DNA of 64,000 nucleotides, from the NCBI RefSeq assembly GCF_001424485.1, contig NZ_LMQC01000023.1, forward strand, positions 108,081 to 172,080. The letters run 5' to 3'. The position numbers and the translations under genes are program-made. Shown here piece after piece: positions 56,342 to 64,000 of the stretch. How positions within the stretch are numbered: position 1 is the stretch's first letter; each line of letters starts with the position of its first letter. Origin of the DNA: Modestobacter sp. Leaf380 (GTDB lineage: Bacteria; Actinomycetota; Actinomycetes; Mycobacteriales; Geodermatophilaceae). The notes below the pieces were generated by a model that searched no databases, was not told where the DNA came from, and saw nothing but the letters and a program-made list of their open reading frames with translations.

Positions 56342-57135
56342 TGGGGGCCCTCCTGGACGGCTCGGTGGACGGCTTCGGGGTCGGGGGGTGCGGCGTCCCG
56401 CCGCAGCCGGAGGAAGAACTCGACGTTGCCGGCGGGGCCGGGCAGCGGGCTGGCGACCACCCCGGCGGTGCCCCAGCCCAGGTCGGCGGCTGCCCCGGCC
56501 ACGGTGAGGACGGCGTCGGCCCGGTGTGCGGGGTCGCGGACCACGCCACCGGTGCCCAGCCGTTCCCGGCCGACCTCGAACTGGGGCTTGACCATGGGGA
56601 GCAGCTCCCCGTCGGGCCGGGTGCACCCGGTGAGGGCGGGCAGCACCAGGCGCAGGGAGATGAAGGACAGGTCGGCGACGACGAGGTCGACGGTGCCGCC
56701 GATGTCCTCGGGTGTCAGGGTGCGCACGTTGGTCCGCTCGTGGACGGCGACCCGCTCGTCGGTGCGCAGCGACCAGGCCAGCTCGCCGTAGCCGACGTCG
56801 ACGGCCACGACCTCCCGGGCGCCACGGTCCAGCGACACCTCCGTGAAGCCCCCGGTGGAGGCGCCGGCGTCGAGCACCCGCCGGCCGGTGACGTCGACAC
56901 CGAACGCGTCCAGCGCACCGATGAGCTTGTGCGCCCCCCGGGACACCCAGCTGGGCGCGTCCGGGTCGGTGCGGACCACGACCGGCGTGCCGGCCTCGAC
57001 CCCGGTGGCCGCCTTGGTGGCCAGCTGCCCGCCGACGGTGACCCTGCCCTCGGTGATGAGGGTCTGGGCGTGCTCCCGGGAGCGCGCCAGCTTGCGCCGG
57101 ACGAGTTCGGCGTCCAGCCGGGCACGGCGGGCCAT
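56338..57135 (-). CDS. tlyA: TlyA-type rRNA 2'-O-methyltransferase
   Basis: A 265-residue protein with an N-terminal S4 RNA-binding domain (RRKLARSREHAQTLITEGRV) and an FtsJ-like methyltransferase domain with the SAM loop DAGASTGGFTEVSLDRGA and DLVVADLSFISLRLVLPAL. TlyA methylates 16S and 23S rRNA and affects capreomycin sensitivity. The ATG at 57135 gives the usual MARRARLDAEL start; eight more residues could be read from 57159. It is coupled to nadK. Confidence 0.91.
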   Translation of the reverse strand: MARRARLDAELVRRKLARSREHAQTLITEGRVTVGGQLATKAATGVEAGTPVVVRTDPDAPSWVSRGAHKLIGALDAFGVDVTGRRVLDAGASTGGFTEVSLDRGAREVVAVDVGYGELAWSLRTDERVAVHERTNVRTLTPEDIGGTVDLVVADLSFISLRLVLPALTGCTRPDGELLPMVKPQFEVGRERLGTGGVVRDPAHRADAVLTVAGAAADLGWGTAGVVASPLPGPAGNVEFFLRLRRDAAPPDPEAVHRAVQEGPQ

Positions 57136-57178
57136 CAGGAGCCCACCGTCGTCGCGCACGGGGTGGGTCGGGGTGCGG

Positions 57179-57445
57179 TCACAGCTGGTCGATGGTGGCG
57201 AGGCGGCGCTGCAGCCGCTCGTGCTCGGCCTCCAGCACGGCCGCGTGGCCTGCGACCGGCACCGCCTGCAGTCGTTCGGCGAGGGTGTCCACCGGGTCGG
57301 CCGGGGAGCCGGAGGGGGCGGCCGCGGGATCGGGACCGTCGCCCTCCGAGACCGCGGCGGGTGCCGGACCGGGACGGGCAGTCGGGCTCGGGGACCCGGG
57401 CACCGGCCGCGGGGGTCCGGGCAGCGGGCGACCGGTCTGCGTCAC
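57179..57445 (-). CDS. Small conserved-context protein upstream of tlyA
   Basis: An 88-residue protein with a Pro/Ala/Gly-rich first half and a C-terminal helix (DTLAERLQAVPVAGHAAVLEAEHERLQRRLATIDQL) that looks like a coiled coil. Mycobacteria have a comparably tiny gene (Rv1693) in the same place. The GTG at 57445 was chosen because GGAGG lies a few bases upstream. The function is unknown; its position before tlyA is conserved in many actinobacteria. Confidence 0.6.
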   Translation of the reverse strand: MTQTGRPLPGPPRPVPGSPSPTARPGPAPAAVSEGDGPDPAAAPSGSPADPVDTLAERLQAVPVAGHAAVLEAEHERLQRRLATIDQL

Positions 57446-57651
57446 GTGTGCCCCTCCCTGCCGTCGTGGCCGTGTCGGTGTACAGGTGCCTGGGTCCCGG
57501 CGGCAGGTCCACGGGGGACCCACGGACCGTCCTCTCCCCCGGCCTGCACCGGTGGGCCAGGGCGTGCCGCGACAACCGCGACGACCGGCACCGCTCATCC
57601 CCGAGGCTACTGCCCGGCACCGACAGGACCGGGGCCGCGGGACCCCCGGGG

Positions 57652-57657
57652 TAGCGT
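57652..57657 (+). promoter_or_regulatory. Likely -10 element of the SCP2-like gene
   Basis: TAGCGT matches the actinobacterial -10 pattern about 55 nt before the GTG at 57712, leaving room for a short leader with a GGAGG ribosome site. No clear -35 element is seen. Confidence 0.35.
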
Positions 57658-57711
57658 GCCCGGGGCGCCGCAGACGCGTTGCCGACCCGCCGACCGTGGA
57701 GGCACCCGAGC

Positions 57712-58050
57712 GTGGCGACCCTCGAGCAGTGCATGAGCGCCCTGGAGGGGTTCGTCGGCAAGCTGGCCGCCAACCCGGCCGCGCAGGGCCTGGACCGGAC
57801 CGTCTCCTGCCGCCTGACCGACCTCCAGCAGGTGGTCCAGGGCCGCCTCGCCAGCGGCTCCGCGCACGACGTGACCGCCGTGCCCGAGAGCCCGTCGGTG
57901 CCCAAGGCCGACATCCGGTTCACCATGACCAGCGACGACCTGCTCGAGCTCACCGCCGGGCAGCTGTCGTTCGGCTCGGCCTGGGCCAGCGGTCGGGTCA
58001 AGCTGGAGGCCGGCCTCCGAGACATGCTGCGCCTGCGCTCCCTGCTCTGA
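57712..58050 (+). CDS. SCP2-like sterol-transfer-fold protein
   Basis: A 112-residue protein. The pattern LDRTVSCRLTDLQQVVQGRL, then ADIRFTMTSDDLLELTAGQL and SFGSAWASGRVKLEAGLRDM is that of the SCP2 lipid-binding fold, where the last segment (G-x-V-K-x-x-G-x-x-x-x-x) closes the pocket. It probably binds a lipid or hydrophobic ligand. The GTG at 57712 has GGAGG nine bases upstream; a longer reading from 57679 lacks this. It is convergent with the HAD gene. Confidence 0.75.
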   Translation: MATLEQCMSALEGFVGKLAANPAAQGLDRTVSCRLTDLQQVVQGRLASGSAHDVTAVPESPSVPKADIRFTMTSDDLLELTAGQLSFGSAWASGRVKLEAGLRDMLRLRSLL

Positions 58051-58080
58051 GGTCCCGGGCGCCCGCCGGCGGTCCAGGGT

Positions 58081-59178
58081 TCAGCCCTCCGTCAGCTGCC
58101 AGCGCCGCAACGCCGCCGCCGCCTCGTCGCCGCTCCCGTCGGCGGCGCTGACCCGGGCCGGGGCCGCGTCGGCACGGTGGTCGGCCCAGTGCGCGACGCA
58201 CAGCGCGCGCAGGCCGTCCAGGCCGTCGTCCGTGCCCGCTGCGCCGCCGTCCGGGCCCGCCAGCAGCAGGCCGCCCTCCCCGTCCGACGTGGCCCGCCAC
58301 CCGCCGCACACCCAGTCGGCACCCTCGCGGACCACCTCGGGGTGGCTGCGCGTCAGGCCGGCGACGTCGTCGGCGATCAGGTCGGGCCGGTGCTCGGGGC
58401 CGGCGGCCAGCAGGACGTCGGGGGTGGTGACGCCGGAGAACACCAGCAGGCTGGGCGCACCGGCCCGCTGGGCTCCCTCGACGTCGGTGTCCAGCCGGTC
58501 GCCGACCACCAGCGGGGTGCGGGCCCCGGTGCGTCGCACGCACTCGGCGTGCATGGCCGGGTCGGGCTTGCCGGTCACGACCGGCCGTTGCCCGGTGACG
58601 GCGCTGACCACACCCACCAACGCGCCGTTGCCGGGCAGGACCCCGCGCGGCGAGGGGATGGTGGCATCGGTGTTGGTGGCCACGTGCACCGCTCCCCCGC
58701 GCACCGCCACGACGGCCTCGGACAGCTGGACCCACCCGACGTCCCGGCCGTAGCCCTGCAGCACGGCCACCGGGCCGTCCTCGGCGCTGTCGACCACCTG
58801 GAGACCCGCGGCCCGCAGCGCAGCGGCGACGCCGGGACCACCCACGGCGAGCACCACGGCGCCGTCGCCGAACCGCTCGGCGACGACGGTGGCACCGGCC
58901 TGGGAGCTGGTGATGACGTCGGCGGCCTCGGCCGGCACGTCGAGCTCGGTCAGGTGCCGGGCGACCTCCTCGGGGGTACGCGCGGCGTTGTTGGTGACGA
59001 AGCCCAGGCGCATGCCGGTGTCACGGGCTGCCCGCAGGGCCTCGGCGGCACCCGGGACCGCGTCGGGGCCCACGTAGACCACGCCGTCCAGGTCCAGCAG
59101 CGCAACGTCGTGGACGGCGGTCGGCGGCTGGGCGCTGCCTGCGGCCAGCAGGGGCACCTCGGGGTGCTCGACGGTCAC
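58081..59178 (-). CDS. HAD-superfamily phosphatase, NagD-like
   Basis: A 365-residue hydrolase. The first motif DLDGVVYVG with its nucleophile Asp, the FVTNNAARTPEEVA segment, KPDPAMHAECVRRTG and VVGDRLDTDVEGAQRAG are all NagD-type HAD motifs. The C-terminal 85 residues are an extension seen in the mycobacterial homologue (Rv1692) as well. The GTG at 59178 has GGAGG six bases upstream and was preferred over longer readings. Phosphoglycolate or glycerol phosphate are possible substrates; none can be picked from sequence. Confidence 0.86.
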   Translation of the reverse strand: MTVEHPEVPLLAAGSAQPPTAVHDVALLDLDGVVYVGPDAVPGAAEALRAARDTGMRLGFVTNNAARTPEEVARHLTELDVPAEAADVITSSQAGATVVAERFGDGAVVLAVGGPGVAAALRAAGLQVVDSAEDGPVAVLQGYGRDVGWVQLSEAVVAVRGGAVHVATNTDATIPSPRGVLPGNGALVGVVSAVTGQRPVVTGKPDPAMHAECVRRTGARTPLVVGDRLDTDVEGAQRAGAPSLLVFSGVTTPDVLLAAGPEHRPDLIADDVAGLTRSHPEVVREGADWVCGGWRATSDGEGGLLLAGPDGGAAGTDDGLDGLRALCVAHWADHRADAAPARVSAADGSGDEAAAALRRWQLTEG

Positions 59179-59327
59179 GGGGTCCTCCGGGGTGGTGGTG
59201 GCGGTGACCGGGTCGGTCTGCCGGTTGATCGCACCACAACCCCCCGGGTCGCACGCTGTGGCCCGTCCGTCCCGCGGCTGCCGGGGCCGGCGGTCGGTGG
59301 GGCGGGCGTCCGTCCGGGAGCCGCTCC

Positions 59328-59333
59328 TACGAT
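59328..59333 (+). promoter_or_regulatory. Likely leaderless -10 element of the DUF1015 gene
   Basis: TACGAT lies six bases before the ATG at 59340 and no ribosome site is present between them. This is the layout of leaderless promoters common in actinobacteria, and it supports the chosen start. Confidence 0.5.
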
Positions 59334-59339
59334 CACGGG

Positions 59340-60635
59340 ATGCCCACGCCACCCCCCGGTCCCCCGCCGTCGTCACGGTCGGACACCCTGCGGGTCGCGG
59401 CGTTCGGGGCCCTGGTCTACGCGCAGCACGACCCGGCCCACCTGTCCCGGGTCAGCTCGCCGGCCTACGACCTGGTCACCGCGCAGGGGCGGGCGGGTCT
59501 GGCAGCCGCCGACCCGCACAACGTGGTGCGGCTGATCCTGCCCGGTGTGGACGACGACCGGCCCACCGCCGCGGACCCCGCCGCGACAGCGGCGTCGGCG
59601 GCCGGGACGCTGACTGCCTGGCGCGCCTCGGGAGTGCTCACCGAGGACGCCGGCCCAGCGCTGTGGCTGTACTGGATGCTCTCGGCCGACGGCTCCGAGA
59701 CCACCGGCTGGCTGGCTGCGGTGGCCGTCCCGGAGAACGGGTCGCGTGCGGTGCTGCCGCACGAGGACACGTACGCGCCCGCGGTGGAGGGCCGACGCCT
59801 GCTGCTGGCCGCGACCCGCACCGACCTGGAGCCGATCGTGCTCGCCCACGACCCCGACGCCGACGTGGCGGCGGTGGCCGACCGGGTGGCCACCGGTCGA
59901 CCGACGATGACGGTGGCCGACCCGGACGGCGTACGGCACACGCTCTGGCGGGTCGAGGACGCCGACCTGCTGGACCGCGTCGTCTCCGGCCTGGGACGGA
60001 CCGGTGCCGTGATCGCCGACGGCCACCACCGCTTCGCCGCCGCCCGCGCGCACGCCGCCTCGGGGGCACCCGGGTCGGGCTCCGTCCTCGCCCTGCTGAC
60101 GCCCATGGGACCCGGCGGGCTGCGGCTGCGCGCCATCCACCGCGTCGTGCCGGGGCTCGAGCTGACCGCGGCAGGAGGCGCGGCCGCCACCGGGTTCACC
60201 GTGACGAGGCTGCCCGTGCCCGCCGAGGGGGTGGTCGCAGCCGTCCACGAGTGGACCCGCGGGAGCGACCGGGGCCGGATGCTGCTCAGTGACGGCCACG
60301 ACCTGCTGGAGCTCAGCGACCCGACAACGGCGGTGCGGGACCGGGTGCCGACCGACCAGCCCGCGAGCTGGCGGGCACTCGACGTGGTCCTCGCCCACCA
60401 CGGCCTGGTCGGCGCGCTCTGGGGGCTCCCCGACGACCCGGCGCACGTGCTCGTCGCCCACGACCCCGACGAGGCCCTGCGGTCCGCCCAGGAGACCGCC
60501 GGGGTGGCGCTGCTCCTGCGTTCCCCCACGCCGGACGACGTGGCTGCGGTGGCGCGGTCCGGCGCCCGGATGCCCCGCAAGTCCACGCTCTTCGTGCCCA
60601 AACCGCGCACGGGCCTGGTGCTGCGGCCCCACTGA
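59340..60635 (+). CDS. DUF1015-family protein
   Basis: A 431-residue protein of the DUF1015 family, recognised by SSPAYDLVT near the N-terminus, VIADGHHRFAAARAHA in the middle and MPRKSTLFVPKPRTGLVLR at the end. In the proteins I know, the middle motif contains a His pair that could bind a metal or phosphate. Members are often annotated as SerA-linked or as putative hydrolases, but the true function is unknown. The start at 59340 fits a leaderless transcript. It stands alone on the plus strand between HAD and SSB-like genes. Confidence 0.85.
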   Translation: MPTPPPGPPPSSRSDTLRVAAFGALVYAQHDPAHLSRVSSPAYDLVTAQGRAGLAAADPHNVVRLILPGVDDDRPTAADPAATAASAAGTLTAWRASGVLTEDAGPALWLYWMLSADGSETTGWLAAVAVPENGSRAVLPHEDTYAPAVEGRRLLLAATRTDLEPIVLAHDPDADVAAVADRVATGRPTMTVADPDGVRHTLWRVEDADLLDRVVSGLGRTGAVIADGHHRFAAARAHAASGAPGSGSVLALLTPMGPGGLRLRAIHRVVPGLELTAAGGAAATGFTVTRLPVPAEGVVAAVHEWTRGSDRGRMLLSDGHDLLELSDPTTAVRDRVPTDQPASWRALDVVLAHHGLVGALWGLPDDPAHVLVAHDPDEALRSAQETAGVALLLRSPTPDDVAAVARSGARMPRKSTLFVPKPRTGLVLRPH

Positions 60636-60663
60636 GGCAGGCGTCTCCGCGCGGCTCACACCT

Positions 60664-61029
60664 TCACGCACCGTCCACCGCGGTCTCGCGCCAGGCGTGG
60701 GACCGGGTGGCCTTGCGAGCCCCACGGACCGAGACCTCGTAGGCGACCGCCGTGCCGTTCGGCGTCCGCCAGAAGCGGCGCTGCAGTGCGCCGTCGACCT
60801 CGATGACGTCGTCGGGGTGCCATGCCTGCGCCCTGGTGATCAGGCCCTTGGCGGTGCTGACACACGTGAGGACGTCGCTCTTGGGACCCCGCGGGCGTGG
60901 TGACTCGCGGCGGACGACGAGCTTGAACAGGAGCAGCGTGTCCCCGCTGGGCAGGGGACGCAGCTCGACGGGTGCTGACAGGCGTCCGCGGAGGACGACG
61001 TCGTTGCGGTCGATCAGGGCCAGGCTCAT
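60664..61029 (-). CDS. Single-stranded DNA-binding protein-like OB-fold protein
   Basis: A 121-residue protein with an SSB-type OB fold: NDVVLRGRLSAPVELRPLPSG at the start, LLFKLVVRRESPRP, and WHPDDVIEVDGALQRRFWR. It lacks the acidic C-terminal tip (DDxxF) by which canonical SSB binds partner proteins, and it is shorter than the replicative SSB, so it is probably a second, specialised paralogue such as those used in natural transformation or sporulation in other actinobacteria. It converges with the DUF1015 gene, 28 nt away. Confidence 0.75.
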   Translation of the reverse strand: MSLALIDRNDVVLRGRLSAPVELRPLPSGDTLLLFKLVVRRESPRPRGPKSDVLTCVSTAKGLITRAQAWHPDDVIEVDGALQRRFWRTPNGTAVAYEVSVRGARKATRSHAWRETAVDGA

Positions 61030-61113
61030 GGCAGGAGCCTCACCCCCCAGGTGGACACACGACGGGCCCGCCCACGATCTGTGGACGGGCCCGGTGCATG
61101 TGGACGGCGACCG

Positions 61114-63786
61114 TCAGCTGCGGGTCGGGACCTGCTCGTCGCCGTCGTCGTCACCGTGGGTGTCCTCGGCGATCTCGGCGGCCTGGAACAGCCCGGTGTG
61201 CCCGGCGGCACCCGACCGGGGGACGCTCGTGGTGCTGGGTGCCTGCTCGTCGGAGAACCCGGGGGCCGGGATCTCTCCCAGCAGCTCGGCGACCTCGGCC
61301 TCGACGTCGTCCTCGTCCGGGTCGTAGCCCGGCCCGACGTCCTCGCCGTCGACGAGGTCTTCGTCGTCGTCGGTCTCCTCGGAGCTGTCCCCGGCACCGT
61401 CTGCGGCCGCCTCTGCCACCGCCTCAGACCCGGAGGCCGCCTGTGGCTCGACCATCGCACCACCGGCGGTGTCCACGGAGGTGTCGAGGTCGGAGTCACC
61501 CGTGTCGCCGGCATCCGAGGAGTCGACGGCCTCGGGGACTGCAGTCGGCTCGTCACCCACCTCGTCGTCGGCCTGGTCGTCGTCGAGGTCGTCGTCGAGG
61601 TCGTCCTGGAGGTCGTCGCCGTCCTCGAGGTCGTCGTCGTCCTCGTCGAACTCGATGCCGGAGAACCGCTCGGACACGCCGGTCTCGTCCTCGGGGTCGG
61701 CGGCCATGATGGCGCTGAACCACTGGTCGGCGAGCTCGGCGTCCCCCCGGACCACGAGCAGGTCGGCGTAGGCCGTGGCCAACCGGAGGCGGCCCAGGTC
61801 GCCGGCCTGCAGCGACTCCGGATCCGGTCGCCCGCCCAGGGCACTCTCCAGGACGAGCGCCGCGGCAGGCAGCTCGTCGAGGTCCTGTCGTGCCCCGGAC
61901 TCGACGAGCTGGAGCTCGACGATCTCCTCGGGCTCTGGCCGCGCCGCGAGGGCCTCCGACACCAGGCGCAGGGCCACCTCGGGCTTGCCCAGGGCGCGCT
62001 CGCAGTCGGCGAGGACGGCCCGGTAGCCCTGGTCGCCGCTCATCCGGCGGTACGCCCGCAGTTCGCTGGCAGCCTCGGCGTAGTCACCGGCGTGGTACGC
62101 GGCAACCCCCACGGCCTCCCGCACGGCGGCGATCCGGGACGCGCGGTCCCGGGCTGCACGAGCGTGGGCCAGGGCGGTCTCGGGGTCCTCGTCGACGAGG
62201 CCACCGGCGGCGACCAGGTGCTGGCCGACGACCTCGGCGTTGCGGGAGTCCAGACCCCGGAGGGCCTGGCGCACCGACGAGTCCAGCTGGCGGGGGTCGG
62301 CCCACTCGGGGATCGGCGGGCCGGCGGGCCTGCGCTCGGCGAACCCCCCGGTCCGCTCACCCCCGGAGGGGCGGCGGTCCTGCCACGCCGGACGGTCACC
62401 CGAGGGGCGACCACCACGGTCGGGACGGTCGCCGGAGGGGCGACGGTCCTGCCACGCGGGACGGTCGCCGGAGGGACGCCCCGCGCCGGCCGGCCGTTCC
62501 CCGGAGGGACGGCGGTCCTGCCACGCCGGACGGTCGCCCGACGGCCGGCCGCCACGGTCGGGGCGGTCGCCCGAGGGACGCTGCGGACGGTCGCTCGCAG
62601 GGCCCCGGTCCTGCCACGCGGGCCGGTCCCCGGACGGACGGGCGCCACGCTCGGGACGGTCTCCGGAGGGACGACGGTCCTGCCACGCGGGCCGGTCGCC
62701 GGAGGGACGCTGCGGCCGGTCGCCGGAGGGACGACGGTCCTGCCAGGCGGGACGGTCGCCCGACGGGCGCGCGCCACGGTCGGGACGATCGCCACCCGGC
62801 CGCTCGCTGCGCCCGTACGCCGGGTTCACCCGGTCAGGACGGTCGTCGGAACCGTTGCGGTCCTGCCACGCCGGACGGTCACCCGCCGGCCGCCCACCAC
62901 GGTCGGGACGGTCGCCCGAGGGACGACGGTCCTGCCACGCCGGACGGTCACCCGCCGGCCGCCCACCACGGTCGGGACGGTCGCCCGAGGGGCGACGGTC
63001 CTGCCACGCCGGACGGTCGCCGGAGGGACGACCGCCACGATCGGGGCGGTCGCCCGAGGGACGCTGGGGGCGGTCACCCGAGGGGCGGCGGTCCTGCCAG
63101 GCCGGGCGGTCACCCGACGGGCGCGCGCCACGGTCGGGGCGGTCACCACCCGGTCGGCCACGCTCGTCACCTCCGCGCTGCGGCCGGCCCGCACCGTACC
63201 TGGGCTGCCAGTCGCCGCTCAGACGCTCACGCTCGCGTGCACCCGGCGGGCGCTGGGAAGATCCCGTCCCGCGGTCCTGGGCATCGCGGCCGCCGTCACC
63301 ACCGGCGGGGCGACGGTCCTGCCACGCCGGCCGGTCACCCGTCGGGCGACCACCACGGTCCGGCCGCTGCCCGCCCTGGGGTCGACCCCCACTGCCGCCG
63401 GCGGGGCGCTGCCCACCGCTGGGGCGCCGGTCCTGCCAGTCGCCACGGGGACGCTCGCCACCGCCCGAGGGACGACGCTCCTGCCAGTCCCCCCGGGATC
63501 GATCGCCGCCACCACCAGCGCCACCGCCGCCGGCGGGGCGACGGTCCTGCCACTGCGGGCGGTCGCCCGAAGGGCGCCCAGCACCCTGACCGCCACGATC
63601 GTCACGTGACGCAGCTCCGCGGTACCCGCTTCCGCCGCCCCCGGTACCGCCGGACTGGCCGCGGTGTCCCGCCGGCCGAGCCGGACGGGCACCATCACGG
63701 CCCTGCGGACGACCGGCCTGCCCACGGTTGCCGCCGGAGCTGCGGCCGCGGTCGGCGCCGCCGGCGCCACGTCGGGGTGAAGTCAT
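61114..63786 (-). CDS. Repeat-rich Arg/Pro/Gly protein with TPR-like domain and acidic tail
   Basis: An 890-residue protein in three parts. Residues 1 to about 480 are low-complexity and basic, with eleven copies of DRPAWQDR embedded in RPSGDRP/DRGGRP units and RG-rich stretches; then about 240 residues of helical TPR-like sequence (IPEWADPRQLDSSVRQALRG onward) resemble the mycobacterial Rv1691 TPR protein; the last 180 residues are strongly acidic (DDDLEDGDDLQDD). The charge separation suggests an RNA-binding or condensate-forming protein. The ATG at 63786 was chosen over an upstream TTG. It lies directly beyond the 5S rRNA terminator. Confidence 0.78.
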   Translation of the reverse strand: MTSPRRGAGGADRGRSSGGNRGQAGRPQGRDGARPARPAGHRGQSGGTGGGGSGYRGAASRDDRGGQGAGRPSGDRPQWQDRRPAGGGGAGGGGDRSRGDWQERRPSGGGERPRGDWQDRRPSGGQRPAGGSGGRPQGGQRPDRGGRPTGDRPAWQDRRPAGGDGGRDAQDRGTGSSQRPPGARERERLSGDWQPRYGAGRPQRGGDERGRPGGDRPDRGARPSGDRPAWQDRRPSGDRPQRPSGDRPDRGGRPSGDRPAWQDRRPSGDRPDRGGRPAGDRPAWQDRRPSGDRPDRGGRPAGDRPAWQDRNGSDDRPDRVNPAYGRSERPGGDRPDRGARPSGDRPAWQDRRPSGDRPQRPSGDRPAWQDRRPSGDRPERGARPSGDRPAWQDRGPASDRPQRPSGDRPDRGGRPSGDRPAWQDRRPSGERPAGAGRPSGDRPAWQDRRPSGDRPDRGGRPSGDRPAWQDRRPSGGERTGGFAERRPAGPPIPEWADPRQLDSSVRQALRGLDSRNAEVVGQHLVAAGGLVDEDPETALAHARAARDRASRIAAVREAVGVAAYHAGDYAEAASELRAYRRMSGDQGYRAVLADCERALGKPEVALRLVSEALAARPEPEEIVELQLVESGARQDLDELPAAALVLESALGGRPDPESLQAGDLGRLRLATAYADLLVVRGDAELADQWFSAIMAADPEDETGVSERFSGIEFDEDDDDLEDGDDLQDDLDDDLDDDQADDEVGDEPTAVPEAVDSSDAGDTGDSDLDTSVDTAGGAMVEPQAASGSEAVAEAAADGAGDSSEETDDDEDLVDGEDVGPGYDPDEDDVEAEVAELLGEIPAPGFSDEQAPSTTSVPRSGAAGHTGLFQAAEIAEDTHGDDDGDEQVPTRS
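62371..63345 (-). repeat. Tandem coding repeats of the Arg/Pro/Gly protein
   Basis: About eleven units of roughly 57-120 bp, each with a GGTCCTGCCACGC-type core on the plus strand (coding PAWQDR in reverse), are spread over this region. They are not identical but close, and lengths are multiples of three. All six frames stay open over long distances because of the biased composition. Confidence 0.85.
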
Positions 63787-63859
63787 GAGCCAGGTACCTC
63801 TTCGTTCGTGGGGCAACGCCGTGGAGTCTCCAGGCGGTCGTACTCGGACGACAAACAGC

Positions 63860-63897
63860 GAAAAGGGGGCCAGAGCATGTGCTCTGACCCCCTTTTC
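63860..63897 (-). terminator. rRNA operon terminator hairpin
   Basis: GAAAAGGGGG and CAGAGCA pair with TGCTCTG and CCCCCTTTTC around a two-base loop with a single mismatch, giving a 17-bp stem. Read on the minus strand it follows the 5S gene by about 10 nt and ends in TTTTC, the form of an intrinsic terminator for the rRNA operon. Confidence 0.88.
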
Positions 63898-63906
63898 GGA
63901 ATGATG

Positions 63907-64000
63907 TCCGGCGGCGTCCTACTCTCCCACCCAGTCCCCCGGGCAGTACCATCGGCGCTGAGAGGCTTAGCTTCCGGGTTCGGAATGAGACCGGGCGTTA
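63907..64000 (-). rRNA. rrf: 5S ribosomal RNA, 3' part (5' end outside window)
   Basis: The minus strand reads the conserved 5S segments CGCCCGGTCTCATTCCGAAC, then GAAGCTAAGCCTCTCAGCGC, GATGGTACTGCC and a 3' end at GTGGGAGAGTAGGACGCCGC. About 94 nt are present; the first 20-25 nt lie beyond the window edge. The rest of the rRNA operon must follow at higher coordinates. Confidence 0.95.

Noticed and set aside
62371..63345. Regularly spaced repeats resembling a CRISPR array
   Set aside because: The units vary in length, are multiples of three, lie in a coding frame and have no unique spacers or cas genes nearby.
61051..63609. Long plus-strand open frame of about 850 codons opposite the repeat protein
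   Set aside because: It is the antisense of the Arg/Pro/Gly repeats. Composition keeps all frames open, and it reads as Thr/Val/Arg low-complexity sequence without a start signal.

Overview
The window is very GC-rich DNA from an actinobacterium. The right half keeps the gene order of the mycobacterial Rv1691-Rv1713 block (TPR protein, HAD phosphatase, tlyA, NAD kinase, recN, steA, steB/mctB, pyrG, NUDIX, xerD, parA, scpA, scpB, rluB, cmk, der), which Streptomyces also shares. Together with the GC level this suggests Geodermatophilaceae (Blastococcus/Modestobacter/Geodermatophilus type) or a close relative; the family assignment is an inference.

Positions 1 to about 32,990 look like the right-hand part of an integrative and conjugative element (ICE) inserted at the 3' end of a tRNA-Pro(GGG) gene (32,994-33,067). 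The left end lies outside the window. From left to right it carries: (i) a leftward conjugation operon (1-11,381) of translationally coupled genes: a regulator with a C-terminal HTH, a MinD/CpaE-like ATPase, a small two-helix membrane protein, a bitopic membrane protein, a TrbL/VirB6-like channel protein, an SCO6880-like protein, a VirB4-like ATPase, a lysozyme-like/NlpC-P60 hydrolase, a membrane stub resembling the N-terminus of a coupling protein, two unknowns, and a coupling-protein ATPase cut by the window edge; (ii) a decayed stretch (11,576-12,480) and an ImmA/IrrE-type protease gene with an unknown partner (12,675-14,404); (iii) an 837-nt gene-free stretch and then a tightly overlapping three-gene operon (15,242-18,569) encoding a helical/winged-helix-like protein, a predicted PD-(D/E)XK nuclease and a membrane coiled-coil protein, which is the best candidate here for an undescribed defence-type system; (iv) a complete leftward Tad pilus locus (19,138-30,300) with a divergent prepilin peptidase; (v) an excisionase-like gene and a tyrosine integrase next to the tRNA.

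From 33,142 to 64,000 the DNA is chromosomal housekeeping sequence, nearly all on the minus strand: der-cmk-aroH-rluB-scpB-scpA (GTPase, nucleotide metabolism, aromatic biosynthesis, rRNA pseudouridylation, condensin accessory proteins), a small conserved gene plus parA, xerD, NUDIX-pyrG, a four-gene envelope cluster (alkaline-phosphatase-like membrane protein, GT4 glycosyltransferase, MurJ-like flippase, MraY/WecA-like protein), steB-steA, a TetR regulator with a long Lys/Ala-rich tail (plus strand), recN-nadK-tlyA, a small protein, an SCP2-like protein (plus), a HAD phosphatase, a DUF1015 protein (plus), an SSB-like protein, and a highly repetitive Arg/Pro/Gly-rich TPR protein with an acidic tail. 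The window ends inside a 5S rRNA gene on the minus strand, preceded in coordinates by a strong rRNA terminator hairpin.

Most genes start within the stop codon of the gene before them (ATGA, GTGA or TGATG junctions). I used this, together with ribosome binding sites, to choose starts. Function statements rest on motifs and gene order read by eye; no database search was made.
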